From: Rhodopirellula baltica
Lineage (GTDB): Bacteria; Planctomycetota; Planctomycetia; Pirellulales; Pirellulaceae
Length of the DNA stretch: 64,000 nt
Direction of reading: 5' to 3'
NCBI GenBank assembly: GCA_002901265.1
Contig: PPHI01000006.1
Location: 1 to 64,000 of the forward strand
The notes under the pieces: generated by a model
The model's input: only the letters and a program-made list of their open reading frames with translations
What the model was told of the DNA's origin: nothing
Database searches by the model: none
Program-made: the position numbers and the translations under genes
Part shown: positions 53,993-63,600 of the stretch, in pieces
Layout of the letters: each line of letters begins with the position of its first letter
How positions within the stretch are numbered: the first letter of the stretch is position 1

Positions 53993-54360
53993 TTCCTTTT
54001 CAGTGGCTTTTCGGCGGTCTCCTGTCCGCGGCGCTGGCGATCGAACTCATCCTGCAAATCCGGCACCAAAGCCGACGCTCAATCGGCTTGCTACGCGGCA
54101 GCGTTTGGGCGACCGCACTGGTGCTGGTACTCTATCCAAATATCCTGCAAACCATCGCGGTAAAGCTGAGTATCGGCCGTGGCGCCGATTTCCTGCTCTA
54201 CATGCTCGCCGTCAGCTTTCCGACCGTTTGTTTTTACCTGCTGCACTCGATTGAAAAGCAGCGACAACAGATCACCCAATTGGTTCGTGCGTTAGCACAG
54301 AAAACGCCATACCATGAACCTCGCGACGCTTCGAGATCGGATGCAGGTCACGCTGGTTAG
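53989..54360 (+). CDS. DUF2304 membrane protein
   Basis: A 123-residue protein with three membrane helices (about 3-23, 39-57, 67-86) and a short charged tail (EKQRQQITQLVRALAQ), matching DUF2304, which usually sits next to a GT2 gene of polysaccharide clusters. It is thought to assist lipid-linked sugar handling; its role is not proven. The start ATG overlaps the GT2 stop (ATGATT), and its tail overlaps the next gene by 20 bp. Confidence 0.85.
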   Translation: MIPFQWLFGGLLSAALAIELILQIRHQSRRSIGLLRGSVWATALVLVLYPNILQTIAVKLSIGRGADFLLYMLAVSFPTVCFYLLHSIEKQRQQITQLVRALAQKTPYHEPRDASRSDAGHAG

Positions 54361-55624
54361 CACTCACGATGTGACCGGTGGTGCCGCAAAAGCAGCCTTT
54401 CGGTTGCACCAATGTCTGCGTTCCGCTGGCTGCCAGTCCCGGCTACTCACACGCTTCAACCGCAGCCATGCCGCCGGTGTCGAAAGCGTTTGTGATCGGG
54501 GCAATTGGATCAGCGCGAAAGCACTTGCCGCGAAGAGCCTGTTGCTGCGTGCCCCCACCTTTCGTTACAAGCTGGGGCGAAACTGCGATCTTTTCTCCAC
54601 CAGTCGTGGCCCTGTAAAGCATCTCAAACGCTTCTATCAGCCCGCGGATGTCTTGCACTTGCACTGGACAACCTCAATGGTTGATCTGGCGTCGCTGGTA
54701 AAGACGCTGCCTGAGAACCTACCAATCGTGTGGACACTGCACGATATGAATTTGATGACTGGCGGTTGTCACTACAACGGCGGATGCCAACGCTTCGAAT
54801 CTGAATGTGGCAGTTGCCCAGAGCTACACTCAAGAAACGAACGTGACCTCGCCAATCAAAACTTCGTCGCCAAGCAATCTATCTTCGCAAGCCTCGACAC
54901 TCGACGCCTAATCATCGTCGCACCGTCACGTTGGATGCAACAGAATGCCGAACGCAGCAAATTGCTTTCGCGATTCGAAACAAGGGTGATTCCCTACGGT
55001 ATCGACACCGACACATTTCGGCCCGATGGACGTATCCAGACGCGAAAACGACTCGGCCTAAAAGATGACGAAATTGCGGTTCTGTTTGTTTCCGACAATG
55101 TTGGAAACTATCGCAAAGGATTTGATCTGTTGCGTGAGGCGCTCGGGACGCTTGCGACAAGGAGCCCTATCGCGTTGTTGGTTGCCGGCTCAAACGAAGG
55201 CTCAAACCAATTGCCCGAGCTTGGCCCACAAGTTCGTTGCATCCCGCTGGGTTACATCACTGATGAATCCCGGATGGCGGAATCCTACGCAGCGGCTGAC
55301 CTCTTCGTAATTCCTTCGCGGCAAGACAACTTGCCCAATACCGTTCTCGAAAGCCTTGCCTGCGGAACTCCCGTCGTCGGATTCCGGCAAGGCGGAATGA
55401 CAGACATGGTGGTCGATGGTGAAACCGGATTGCTTGCCAATGAAATCACTGCCCCATCCCTGAGAAACGCATTGCAGTCCTTGCTGGAAGACGCGAAGCT
55501 CCGGCAACGAATGGCATCAAACACTCGCGAATTCGTGATGCGTCATTTCACGATGGATCAATGTGCCAAACGGCATATGGCACTCTATCGCGAACGCATC
55601 AACCAACTGACAGCGAGCAACTGA
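54341..55624 (+). CDS. Family 4 glycosyltransferase
   Basis: A 427-residue GT-B enzyme. The N-terminal MQVTLVSTHDVTGGAAKAAF opens a Rossmann fold with the GGAA loop, TLHDMNLMTGGCHYNGGC is a cysteine-containing segment common in GT4 enzymes of LPS clusters, and the C-terminal FVIPSRQDNLPNTVLESLA, followed by CGTPVVGFRQGGM, carries the GT4 EX7E-like donor site. Donor and acceptor sugars cannot be told. The start is ATG 54341, because ATG 54314 adds 9 residues not seen in the family. It overlaps DUF2304 by 20 bp. Confidence 0.88.
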   Translation: MQVTLVSTHDVTGGAAKAAFRLHQCLRSAGCQSRLLTRFNRSHAAGVESVCDRGNWISAKALAAKSLLLRAPTFRYKLGRNCDLFSTSRGPVKHLKRFYQPADVLHLHWTTSMVDLASLVKTLPENLPIVWTLHDMNLMTGGCHYNGGCQRFESECGSCPELHSRNERDLANQNFVAKQSIFASLDTRRLIIVAPSRWMQQNAERSKLLSRFETRVIPYGIDTDTFRPDGRIQTRKRLGLKDDEIAVLFVSDNVGNYRKGFDLLREALGTLATRSPIALLVAGSNEGSNQLPELGPQVRCIPLGYITDESRMAESYAAADLFVIPSRQDNLPNTVLESLACGTPVVGFRQGGMTDMVVDGETGLLANEITAPSLRNALQSLLEDAKLRQRMASNTREFVMRHFTMDQCAKRHMALYRERINQLTASN

Positions 55625-55631
55625 AGACGCC

Positions 55632-56735
55632 ATGCGAATCGCAATCGTCGCACCTTTGATTCACCCCGCACGTATCGGTGGAGCCGAAACGTACGCTCGT
55701 GCAATTGTCCGCCGATTGCCAAACATGGGCACCAATCATGAATTCACGATCGTCTTGGCTGAAGGCCATAACGCCGAACTTGCCGATGTTCGGGCTGAGA
55801 CGCTTAACTTGCCAATCCCCGTTAAGAGCGTTTGGCGACGGGTTGTTTGGGAGCACACCCGACTTGCAATGCTTCTTCGAAAGCACCGTTTCGATCTAAT
55901 TCACTTTTTGGGGTCGACGGCATCGATCGGCGTCTCAGGCCCGGCCGTCGTTACGATTCACGAAACGTTGCGTTTTCAAGCCCCTGAAAGCACAGGAAAG
56001 GCAATCCGACACTACTACTCGATGAATCAAAAATCGATTGTCCGCCGTGGATTTCATGCCATTGGCGTCTCGGAATACGATAGCACTGTCATGCGTGAGA
56101 AACTGTCTTGCCCAAGTGATCGCACGCATGTCGTACCATTGGGCGGGCATGAACGGTTTTCGAACGTCGACGATTCCCCGCATGCCAAAGATTTGCTCTG
56201 GGTTGGTTTCCCTTATCCCCACAAATCGGTCGAGCTACTTCTAAAAAGTTTTTCGATCGCGACAGATCGATTGAGTGAAGGCACGCGACTGCGGCTTGTC
56301 GGAATTCCTCAAGAGAAACACCAACACTACCGCGACCTAGCCATCGCACTGGGCATTGGCGACCGCGTGGACCTATCGGCTCCGTTGCCCGGCGACGGAT
56401 TGATCGAAAGTTTGCTGCGGACGGCAGTGGTTTGCCTGCCCTCGACTTGTGAAAGTTTTGGCCTACCAATTCTGGAGGGACTCAGTTGTGGGCGAAGTGT
56501 GGTGTGCAGTTCGCACCCGGCACTCACTTCACTCTATGGCGACCATGTCCATGCGGCCCCGTCACTGACACCTCAAGACCTTGCCGAATGCATGGTTGCC
56601 GCCCAACGGGAATACATTCAAGGCGATCGCCGTCAATCGCATCGTGACTTCGCAAGGAGATACAGCTGGGACGCATGCGCCCGCCAAACGCTGGACGTTT
56701 ACAACAAGATCCTTCGCTCGACGAAATCTCACTGA
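55632..56735 (+). CDS. Family 4 glycosyltransferase
   Basis: A 367-residue GT-B enzyme starting 8 bp after the previous stop. It opens with MRIAIVAPLIHPARIGGAET, has the mid-protein VIGVSEYDS-like turn and the C-terminal CLPSTCESFGLPILEGLSCG with the EX7E donor motif. Sugar specificity is not visible. The C-terminal 20 residues are followed closely by the next gene, so the cluster is probably transcribed as one unit. Confidence 0.88.
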   Translation: MRIAIVAPLIHPARIGGAETYARAIVRRLPNMGTNHEFTIVLAEGHNAELADVRAETLNLPIPVKSVWRRVVWEHTRLAMLLRKHRFDLIHFLGSTASIGVSGPAVVTIHETLRFQAPESTGKAIRHYYSMNQKSIVRRGFHAIGVSEYDSTVMREKLSCPSDRTHVVPLGGHERFSNVDDSPHAKDLLWVGFPYPHKSVELLLKSFSIATDRLSEGTRLRLVGIPQEKHQHYRDLAIALGIGDRVDLSAPLPGDGLIESLLRTAVVCLPSTCESFGLPILEGLSCGRSVVCSSHPALTSLYGDHVHAAPSLTPQDLAECMVAAQREYIQGDRRQSHRDFARRYSWDACARQTLDVYNKILRSTKSH

Positions 56736-56760
56736 ACCTCGTGGCAGCTTAACCGAACCG

Positions 56761-57570
56761 ATGGTCAAAGTTTCTTATATTATTCCAACATTGAACCAAG
56801 CAGGATTCCTGCAGCGCTGCTTGGACAGCTGCTTCGGACAACAAATCGACGACTGCGAAATCTTGGTACAAGATGGCGGGTCGACCGACGGAACGCTGGA
56901 CATCCTACACCGCAATCGTGATCGCATTGACGCAGTTTCGAAACCGGACAAGGGACAATCCGATGCGATCAACCAGTGCATCGACCGTGCGAAAGGTGAA
57001 ATCATCGCCTGGATCAATTCCGACGACTACTACCCCAATCACGACGTCCTGCGAACCATCTGCGAGACGTTTGATTCAGCCCCTGAGCTGGATATCGTTT
57101 ACGGCGATGGGATGTATGTCGATGAACACGGTAACCCACTACGTCGATTTGCCAGTTTTCCGATTGACAATCCGAGACGAACGCTCATCAATCACCCGAC
57201 CAGCCCATGTGCACAACCCGCACTGTTCTTTAAGCGAGAACTGTACCAGCGCGTTGGCGGATTACGCCAAGACCTGCACTGGGCGATGGATCATGAACTG
57301 TGGTTTCGCATGTTCCTTGCGGCAAAAGGCTGGCAGTACATCCCTCAGGAATTTGCACACCTGACGTTGCATGCCGATGCTAAAAGCGTACGAGCGATTG
57401 GGAAACAGATGCGCGAAGTCGCTGAAATCAAACGCCAATTCCTTCACGCCAATCGCGGCGGCTGGAACGAACACCTGCAAGTGGTGCGTGGCACAATGAT
57501 GGTTCGTCTTTACCGAGTCGCCTATTCAACTGGGCTACTCGACCACTATTGGCGACTGCTGCGTCGCTGA
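56761..57570 (+). CDS. Family 2 glycosyltransferase
   Basis: A 269-residue GT-A enzyme: VSYIIPTLNQAGFLQRCLDS, VQDGGSTDGT, then WINSDDYYPN with the DxD-type SDD pair, and MDHELWFRMF as acceptor-side motif. The frame stays open 60 codons further up, but that stretch overlaps the previous gene and ATG 56761 gives the family's N-terminus. It converges with the next gene, 3 bp between stops. Confidence 0.9.
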   Translation: MVKVSYIIPTLNQAGFLQRCLDSCFGQQIDDCEILVQDGGSTDGTLDILHRNRDRIDAVSKPDKGQSDAINQCIDRAKGEIIAWINSDDYYPNHDVLRTICETFDSAPELDIVYGDGMYVDEHGNPLRRFASFPIDNPRRTLINHPTSPCAQPALFFKRELYQRVGGLRQDLHWAMDHELWFRMFLAAKGWQYIPQEFAHLTLHADAKSVRAIGKQMREVAEIKRQFLHANRGGWNEHLQVVRGTMMVRLYRVAYSTGLLDHYWRLLRR

Positions 57571-57573
57571 GAA

Positions 57574-58389
57574 TCAGTGGTTGTTGTGATAGAGGAACCT
57601 GAACAAACGCGTGATAAGTCGTGGTGGAAACGCCATCAACACCTGCTCACCAGCCAACCGCAATCTTCCCTTTGGCCCCATCGAATCTTTCCAATAAGCT
57701 CGCTTGACCCCAATCGTGCCGGCAATTTGGGCACGCAGTTTTTGGCTTTTGATTTGGCCGTTGTGAACACGATACTGCAACAACGTTTCCGGGACGTTAT
57801 GAAGCTCAACGCCAGCCTTGTGAACACGGCTCCAAAGATCGTAATCCTCTGCGTACGGAAATGCGTCGCGATATCCTCCCAACGACTCCACCAGGCTTTT
57901 GCGGAACATTGCACCAGGATGAGCGATTGCATTGCGAAGCCGCATCGTTTGTACGATACGAGCCGCGCCAACCGGGTATGGCCGTTGGGCAACGACATCA
58001 CCCGCCTCGTCAATGATTTCGAGTTGACACCCCACAACACCGCACTTCGCGTGGCCATCCAGGTAGGCGAGTTGCTGCTCCAACCGTTGCGGCTGACAAC
58101 GGTCGTCTGCGTCAAGGCGCGCGACATAGGCAGCCTGACAGAGATCAAGCCCACGATTAAGTTGACTCACCAACGACGTTCGCGATTCGTTACCGACATA
58201 GCGGATTCTTGGATCCGCGAAGGTGCGAATCAACTCGCGGGCGTTTTGCTCCGACGGGTCTTCCACCACCACCAGTTCCCAATCCCGGATCGTTTGGCGC
58301 GCCAAGCTTTCGACTGCTTCGAAAACGTAGTCGTGCCGCGTATTCCAAATCGGCATCAAGACAGAAACGCGAGGCCGACTGGACGACAT
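57574..58389 (-). CDS. Family 2 glycosyltransferase
   Basis: A 271-residue GT-A enzyme on the opposite strand to its neighbours: VSVLMPIWNTRHDYVFEAVE, VVVEDPSEQNARELI, ARLDADDRC (DxD), GAMFRKSLVESLGGYRDAF and EDYDLWSRV. The start is ATG 58389; the longer frame to 58446 adds 19 residues with no family match. Its inverted orientation inside the glycan cluster suggests local rearrangement or separate control. Confidence 0.88.
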   Translation of the reverse strand: MSSSRPRVSVLMPIWNTRHDYVFEAVESLARQTIRDWELVVVEDPSEQNARELIRTFADPRIRYVGNESRTSLVSQLNRGLDLCQAAYVARLDADDRCQPQRLEQQLAYLDGHAKCGVVGCQLEIIDEAGDVVAQRPYPVGAARIVQTMRLRNAIAHPGAMFRKSLVESLGGYRDAFPYAEDYDLWSRVHKAGVELHNVPETLLQYRVHNGQIKSQKLRAQIAGTIGVKRAYWKDSMGPKGRLRLAGEQVLMAFPPRLITRLFRFLYHNNH

Positions 58390-58537
58390 GAAAACAAATC
58401 CGATGATGGAATTCGGGGAAGCCGACTGGCGGACGCGGACGAACAACGTGGGCGCACGTTAGCGCGGACAGCGTCCTCCGAAAAGGGGCTTTCACAAGAA
58501 GATTGAATGAAGTTCAGTGCACGCAATTTCGAATCGA

Positions 58538-59485
58538 ATGCAAGTTCCCATCCTCTTCCTGATTTTCAACCGGCCCAGCGTTACAGCCGAGGTTTTTCAA
58601 CAAATCCGCGACGTTCGGCCACGGCAACTATTTGTCGCCGCTGACGGCCCACGTCCATGGAAACCTAGCGACCGCGAGCAATGCCAAGCTGCTCGCGAGA
58701 TCACAGAATCAGTCGACTGGGACTGCGAGGTCAAACGGCTGTACCGCGACGAAAACCTTGGCTGCCAGGAGAATGTCCACACCGCGATCAACTGGTTCTT
58801 CCAATACGTTGACTTTGGGATCATCTTGGAAGACGACTGCCTGCCGGACCCTAGCTTCTTCAGATTCTGCGAAGAACTCGGTATCCGGTACGCTGACGAT
58901 GCGCGGATCGGCGTGATCACCGGGAATAACTTCCAACGCGGTCAATCCCGGGGTTCAGCGAGCTACTACTATTCCAAGTACAACCACTGCTGGGGCTGGG
59001 CCACATGGCGGCGTGCGTGGCAAGCGTATGACCACGCGTTAATTTGCCCGAGGGGCAGGGTCGATGCAGACATCATCCGAGACTTTGCCGTCGGCCCGAT
59101 GGAGGTTCGGTATTGGCAACGTATCTTCAAAGGGTGCCGTCGCGGACGAATCAATAGCTGGGCTTACCGGTGGACTTTTTCGGTCTGGAAAAACCAACTG
59201 CTAACCATCACACCACAAAAAAATCTGGTGCAAAACATTGGGTTTGGCAGCGCGGCAACTCACACCAAAGGAGACGACGCCGGCACACCTCGGCGTCATC
59301 CCATCGCCTTTCCGCTTGTTCATCCGCAAGAACTCGTCCAACATGCCGAAGCCGACCGCTTCTGTGCATACCACTGGTTTGGTATCGGTAATCCCATACG
59401 AATGCTTTGGGCGTGCGTTTATGGGGTATCGTCAATGATGCGATCGGTCCTGCGACGCTTCGGAATCGGTTGCCAAGGAGTCTGA
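58538..59485 (+). CDS. HlpA-like glycosyltransferase-fold protein
   Basis: A 315-residue protein. It starts VPILFLIFNRPSVTAEVFQQ, then LFVAADGPRP, LYRDENLGC and ILEDDCLPDPSFFRF (DxD-like EDD); these match the HlpA/sugar transferase group that resembles GT2 but is not well characterised. Its C-terminal half has WGWATWRRAWQ and SWAYRWTFSVWKN, typical of this group. The start is ATG 58538; GTG 58517 is in frame. It is 7 bp before the FkbM gene. Confidence 0.82.
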   Translation: MQVPILFLIFNRPSVTAEVFQQIRDVRPRQLFVAADGPRPWKPSDREQCQAAREITESVDWDCEVKRLYRDENLGCQENVHTAINWFFQYVDFGIILEDDCLPDPSFFRFCEELGIRYADDARIGVITGNNFQRGQSRGSASYYYSKYNHCWGWATWRRAWQAYDHALICPRGRVDADIIRDFAVGPMEVRYWQRIFKGCRRGRINSWAYRWTFSVWKNQLLTITPQKNLVQNIGFGSAATHTKGDDAGTPRRHPIAFPLVHPQELVQHAEADRFCAYHWFGIGNPIRMLWACVYGVSSMMRSVLRRFGIGCQGV

Positions 59486-59492
59486 TACCTAA

Positions 59493-60305
59493 ATGATTGA
59501 TTTTTGGATTAATGCGATTCGCCAACGAAATCTTGAAGCGTTAGGCGTCGAAAGTTTTCGCATGCATCGATTGCGGCGAAAGCCACGCTGGACCGCCGGT
59601 GTGGTCAAGATGCGAGACGGAGAACTGCACTATGTTGACGGGGCTTCGGCTCAATCAGCTTGGCATGCGATCTACCAAGAACACCTCTATGATTTTCCGA
59701 CCGCATCCCAATCGCCAGTGATCATCGACTGCGGTGCCAACATTGGACTGGCCGTCCGATACTGGCTTTCGCGATTCAACTCCCCAGTAATTACCGCAAT
59801 CGAACCTGACCCGGCAATTTTTGCCGTCCTTGAACAGAACTGCGGGATGCGTCAGGGCGTAAAGTTGCTCCAAGCTGCCGTAGCAGAAACGGCCGGCACC
59901 GCCACCTTTCGCTCCAGCGGCGACGACGCCGGCCACCTTAACTTGGAACGAAAAGACGCGATTGGACCGAACGAAGTGACCGTGGAGACGATCCGGCTAT
60001 CGGAGCTGATCCGGGAAATCGATCGTCCCATCGACTTTCTCAAGATCGACATCGAAGGTGCCGAAACGCTTGTGCTTAAAGAAGCTTCGCATGAACTAGG
60101 CCGCGTTCAAAATTTGTTCGTTGAATATCATGGGTATGAACATTCGTTGCCAACTCTACACGACCTTCTAACGACGATCTCGGACTGCGGCTTCCGCTAT
60201 CACTTGGTTCCTGAACTTTGGTCGCGATCTCCGTTCCGCCAAATCCAGCCAGACGCCGGAATGGATCAACGAATCAATCTATGTGCGACGAGGGTTCGAA
60301 AATAA
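59493..60305 (+). CDS. FkbM-family methyltransferase
   Basis: A 270-residue SAM-dependent methyltransferase: VIIDCGANIGLAVRYWL (about 75-91) is the SAM loop, AIEPDPAIFAVLEQN the acidic strand end and FLKIDIEGAETLVL the FkbM signature. Such enzymes O-methylate sugars in surface glycans. AAGGAG at 59475-59480 precedes ATG 59493 by 12 bp. It closes the glycan cluster; a weak terminator lies at 60337-60372. Confidence 0.9.
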   Translation: MIDFWINAIRQRNLEALGVESFRMHRLRRKPRWTAGVVKMRDGELHYVDGASAQSAWHAIYQEHLYDFPTASQSPVIIDCGANIGLAVRYWLSRFNSPVITAIEPDPAIFAVLEQNCGMRQGVKLLQAAVAETAGTATFRSSGDDAGHLNLERKDAIGPNEVTVETIRLSELIREIDRPIDFLKIDIEGAETLVLKEASHELGRVQNLFVEYHGYEHSLPTLHDLLTTISDCGFRYHLVPELWSRSPFRQIQPDAGMDQRINLCATRVRK

Positions 60306-60336
60306 CGACTCGCAATGCGGCCGGTCCACTGAAACG

Positions 60337-60372
60337 GCTGACGATCGTAAGACTGTCAGCTATTTTTATTTC
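60337..60372 (+). terminator. Candidate terminator after the glycan cluster
   Basis: GCTGAC (60337-60342) pairs with GTCAGC (60355-60360), with a 12-nt loop, followed by TATTTTTATTTC. The stem is short, so the call is tentative. Confidence 0.45.
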
Positions 60373-60550
60373 TTACGACGCGAATCTCTTGAACTTGTTC
60401 CCCAGGTGGTCCGTAGTCAGTTCATTGCGGTTTGATTGTCCACCTTGAATTCTTTTCCGCGGGCGGTGGATGAATGCCAACTCCGATTTTCGTAGCGGCG
60501 ACTACTCGCTGTGGCTATCGGTCTACTCATCTTTTCGCGGGAAAGTGGTT

Positions 60551-62272
60551 ATGGACAATGAAACGGATCCAGCTGAGCCAAACGGTGGCGAGATACCCAA
60601 ACCCGAATCGACGAGCGTCTCTTTTGCTCGTTTTCTTTACAACCAAAACCCGTTTTATCTGATCAGCTGCTTGTTGGTCATCTACGGCTGCCAAAGCTTC
60701 GCTGTTTCCGAAGGTGGGCTCACCGAAAAGACAACCACCATGGTCGGCGGACTGCTCGGATACAGCTTGCTGATGTCTGTCGTCTGTATCGGTGTCGTCA
60801 GACTGGCCAAGGTTTGGGATGACGCACGCTCGATTTTCATCGTCGTGATCATCAGCTTGATCGCAATGACGACCGGCTTCGATGAACTGTGTATCGGCTA
60901 TCAATCGATCGCCCAACAGTTTGCCGGGGTGACCGCTTTTGCAATCCTGATCATTACCGAACTGACGCTTCGGCTTAGTCGGTTACGTTTGGGATTGTGG
61001 TACCGCTTGGCATATTACACGTACTTCAGTGCCTTGATCGCCGCGCCACTGTTGCTTGGCGATGCGGTTGCCAATCGCAACGACCCGCTGGCCAACTGGG
61101 GTTCAATGCTTTTCTCGATCGCGATCGGAATCAGCATGCTGGTGTTGCTGCCAGCTGTTCGAAACGGCGCAGCGTCGGCCAGGGACAGCGGAACGCCCTG
61201 GTCGTGGCCGCTGTATCCGCTGTCCGCATTCTTGGTCATGTATGTCTTGGCCGGAGTCCGTTCCCATGCGATCTGGATGTCATTTGGGTTCTATGGACGG
61301 GCCGGCACCTTCGAGCCGATTCTGCTGTTGCCTCTTTTCGCATCAGCACTGATCTTGATCACCGAATACGGATTGGCAACGAAACAAGAGTTCGTGCAAC
61401 ATTATGCGTTGGCGGCAACAACCGCTCTCATCGGCATTGGGCACTTCAACGAAGGACGCACCCTGCTGCCGATCCAAAGTGACTTGCATCACTATGTCGG
61501 TTCTGCGGCAACGCTGACAGGCCTGACTGTGTTTCTGATGTTTGGCTACTTTGCCGTTCGCCGTGTGCAGGGCGCAGGAATCGGGCTCCCGCTGGTACTC
61601 ACGTGGATTGGAATGATGGCGCCGCTTCCACAAGTCGCCGTCAATGCCGGGCTCGAACGCTGGATGCTATTCGCGATGACAGGACTTTGGTGGGCGGTCT
61701 TGGCGTTACGATCATCTCGTCCAGATTGGATGTGGTTGCTGCATTCCGCGTCAATGACTGCGACCATCGTCTTGGCAGGACAGAGTGCCGGTTACCTTGA
61801 TGAAGCCGCTGTCGCAGGTGTGGGTTACGCTACGATCGCACTGCTATGGATCGGCGGGTGCTACAGAACTCAACTGGCGCATAACCTGCGTTATGTGAGC
61901 GCAATCCTGGTTTCGTCGGAAGGCGTGGTCGCGATGTATCTAGCAACCATGGAACATCGGCCGGCGCTCACCTACGCAACACTTGCGATCGCGATTTTAG
62001 CGTTTGGCTATGCAATCTGGGTCCATCGCCAAGGCTGGGTACTGGTCTCGATCGCGAACCTTGCCCTATTCATCACTGTCGCCTCTTACCAGGGACACCA
62101 AAGCGGGCGTCTGTACCGAATCAACTGGCCAATCGCTGCCGGCATCTTGTCGCTTGGGGTGGGGCTCGCGATCACAACGGGAAAGACGGGTGCATATTCA
62201 ACCCTTTCAACCAGACTCCGCGTTTCTCGTAGCGAAACATCGTCCGCTGGCAAGTTGCTGCCGGGATTTTGA
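60551..62272 (+). CDS. Polytopic membrane protein of unknown function
   Basis: A 573-residue protein with about 14-15 hydrophobic segments from residue 35 to the end (for example FYLISCLLVIYGCQSFAV, VVCIGVVRLA, YALAATTALIGIGHF, GVGYATIALLWIGGC). The N-terminal 30 residues are charged and contain no signal cleavage site. No transporter or enzyme signature was recognised, and no catalytic residue cluster is evident. The start at ATG 60551 is preferred; upstream in-frame ATG 60470 adds 27 residues with poor composition. It starts 245 bp after the FkbM gene and 77 bp before the aminotransferase gene. Confidence 0.75.
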   Translation: MDNETDPAEPNGGEIPKPESTSVSFARFLYNQNPFYLISCLLVIYGCQSFAVSEGGLTEKTTTMVGGLLGYSLLMSVVCIGVVRLAKVWDDARSIFIVVIISLIAMTTGFDELCIGYQSIAQQFAGVTAFAILIITELTLRLSRLRLGLWYRLAYYTYFSALIAAPLLLGDAVANRNDPLANWGSMLFSIAIGISMLVLLPAVRNGAASARDSGTPWSWPLYPLSAFLVMYVLAGVRSHAIWMSFGFYGRAGTFEPILLLPLFASALILITEYGLATKQEFVQHYALAATTALIGIGHFNEGRTLLPIQSDLHHYVGSAATLTGLTVFLMFGYFAVRRVQGAGIGLPLVLTWIGMMAPLPQVAVNAGLERWMLFAMTGLWWAVLALRSSRPDWMWLLHSASMTATIVLAGQSAGYLDEAAVAGVGYATIALLWIGGCYRTQLAHNLRYVSAILVSSEGVVAMYLATMEHRPALTYATLAIAILAFGYAIWVHRQGWVLVSIANLALFITVASYQGHQSGRLYRINWPIAAGILSLGVGLAITTGKTGAYSTLSTRLRVSRSETSSAGKLLPGF

Positions 62273-62349
62273 GTCGCTGCAACGACGATCGCATTTAGTC
62301 AATACGAATCGAATCAGACTTTCCACAAGCTTGGTCGATTGGCAAGATA

Positions 62350-63570
62350 GTGTCGCAAGAGGCGATTCCATTGACGAGCGATCTCACCCGACGGGCCCAC
62401 GATTCGATGCGACAACACTGGCAACTGAACCCGGAAATCGACTACCTCAACCACGGATCGTTTGGGGCCACTCCGACGATCGTTCAACAGGCTCGTATCG
62501 AACTGATCGAGCAACTTGAATGCGATCCCATCCGCTTCCTGGCCCCCGAACGCGAACTCGAACCAAAACTCGATTTGGTGCGTGACCGGCTCAGCGATCT
62601 GATCGGTTGTGATAGCGATTCACTGGTCTTCGTTCGCAATGCGACCGACGGAGTCAATGCTGTCGTACGTTCGCTGCCGCTGAAAGCCGGAGACGAGATC
62701 GTCATCACGGACCACGGATACAACGCATGCAATAACGCCGTCCGATTTGTGGCGGAACGCGCTGGCGTGACAGTTCGAGTCGCAAAGGTTCCTTTCCCAA
62801 TCGAATCGCCAGAACAGGTCGTCGCTAGCATCGAGTCGGAACTGACAGATCGAACGCGGCTGCTGGTCGTCGACCATGTCACCAGCCCCACCGGACTCGT
62901 TTTTCCGCTGCAACGCCTGGTCCGGCTTGCACATTCCCGTGGGGCCAGAATCCTTGTAGACGGTGCACACGCCCCCGGCATGATTCCGCTGGACATGCAA
63001 CATATTGGCGCCGACTATTACACCGCCAACCACCACAAATGGTTGTGTGCCCCCAAAGCTTCAGGCCTGATGTATGTGGATCGTAAGTGGCACGACGAAG
63101 TTCGCCCAACGGTGATCAGCCACGGTGCCAACAAACAAAATGACGGACGCAGCCGCTTGCTGGCCGAGTTCGACTGGCCGGGGACTTATGACGTGACGCC
63201 GATCCTGGCCGTTTCGAACGCCATCGATTTTCTGCAGTCGCTGTTGCCGGGTGGCCTGTCCGAATTGATGGCCCAGAACCGAGAAAATGCCCTCCAAGCT
63301 CGAACGATCCTTAACGATGCCTTGGACAGTGATCCCGCTGCTCCAGAGTCAATGATCGGCTCGCTCGCCGCAGTCACCCTGCCCCGCGAACGGTTCGCAT
63401 CAGCGGGCGACCTCACGGTGTTTCAAAAGTACCTTTACGAAAAGCACAAGATCGAAGTACCAACATTCATGGGCCCGAATTCGACACCGATCTTGCGTGT
63501 CTCGATGCAGGCGTATAACGATCTGTCACAAATCGAACGCCTGGCAAATATCCTGAAGTCAACGTTCTAA
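62350..63570 (+). CDS. Class V aminotransferase (isopenicillin-N-epimerase-like)
   Basis: A 406-residue PLP enzyme. YLNHGSFGATP (33-43) is the N-terminal phosphate-loop motif of the IPN epimerase/cysteine desulfurase-like group, ATDGVNAVV (98-106) binds the cofactor phosphate, ILVDGAHAPG (Asp204, His207) and NHHKWLCAPKASG with the Schiff-base Lys230 complete the site. The reaction (epimerase, desulfurase or lyase) cannot be told from sequence. The start is GTG 62350; ATG 62407 is possible but would remove a conserved N-terminal stretch. It is convergent with ferrochelatase. Confidence 0.88.
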   Translation: MSQEAIPLTSDLTRRAHDSMRQHWQLNPEIDYLNHGSFGATPTIVQQARIELIEQLECDPIRFLAPERELEPKLDLVRDRLSDLIGCDSDSLVFVRNATDGVNAVVRSLPLKAGDEIVITDHGYNACNNAVRFVAERAGVTVRVAKVPFPIESPEQVVASIESELTDRTRLLVVDHVTSPTGLVFPLQRLVRLAHSRGARILVDGAHAPGMIPLDMQHIGADYYTANHHKWLCAPKASGLMYVDRKWHDEVRPTVISHGANKQNDGRSRLLAEFDWPGTYDVTPILAVSNAIDFLQSLLPGGLSELMAQNRENALQARTILNDALDSDPAAPESMIGSLAAVTLPRERFASAGDLTVFQKYLYEKHKIEVPTFMGPNSTPILRVSMQAYNDLSQIERLANILKSTF

Positions 63571-63600
63571 CGTGACGGTGCTCGCACTAACGTGACGGTG
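63567..63600. repeat. 14-bp direct repeat spanning two convergent stop codons
   Basis: CTAACGTGACGGTG occurs at 63567-63580 and 63587-63600. The first copy contains the aminotransferase TAA (63568-63570) and the second contains the ferrochelatase stop on the minus strand (63587-63589). Confidence 0.9.
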
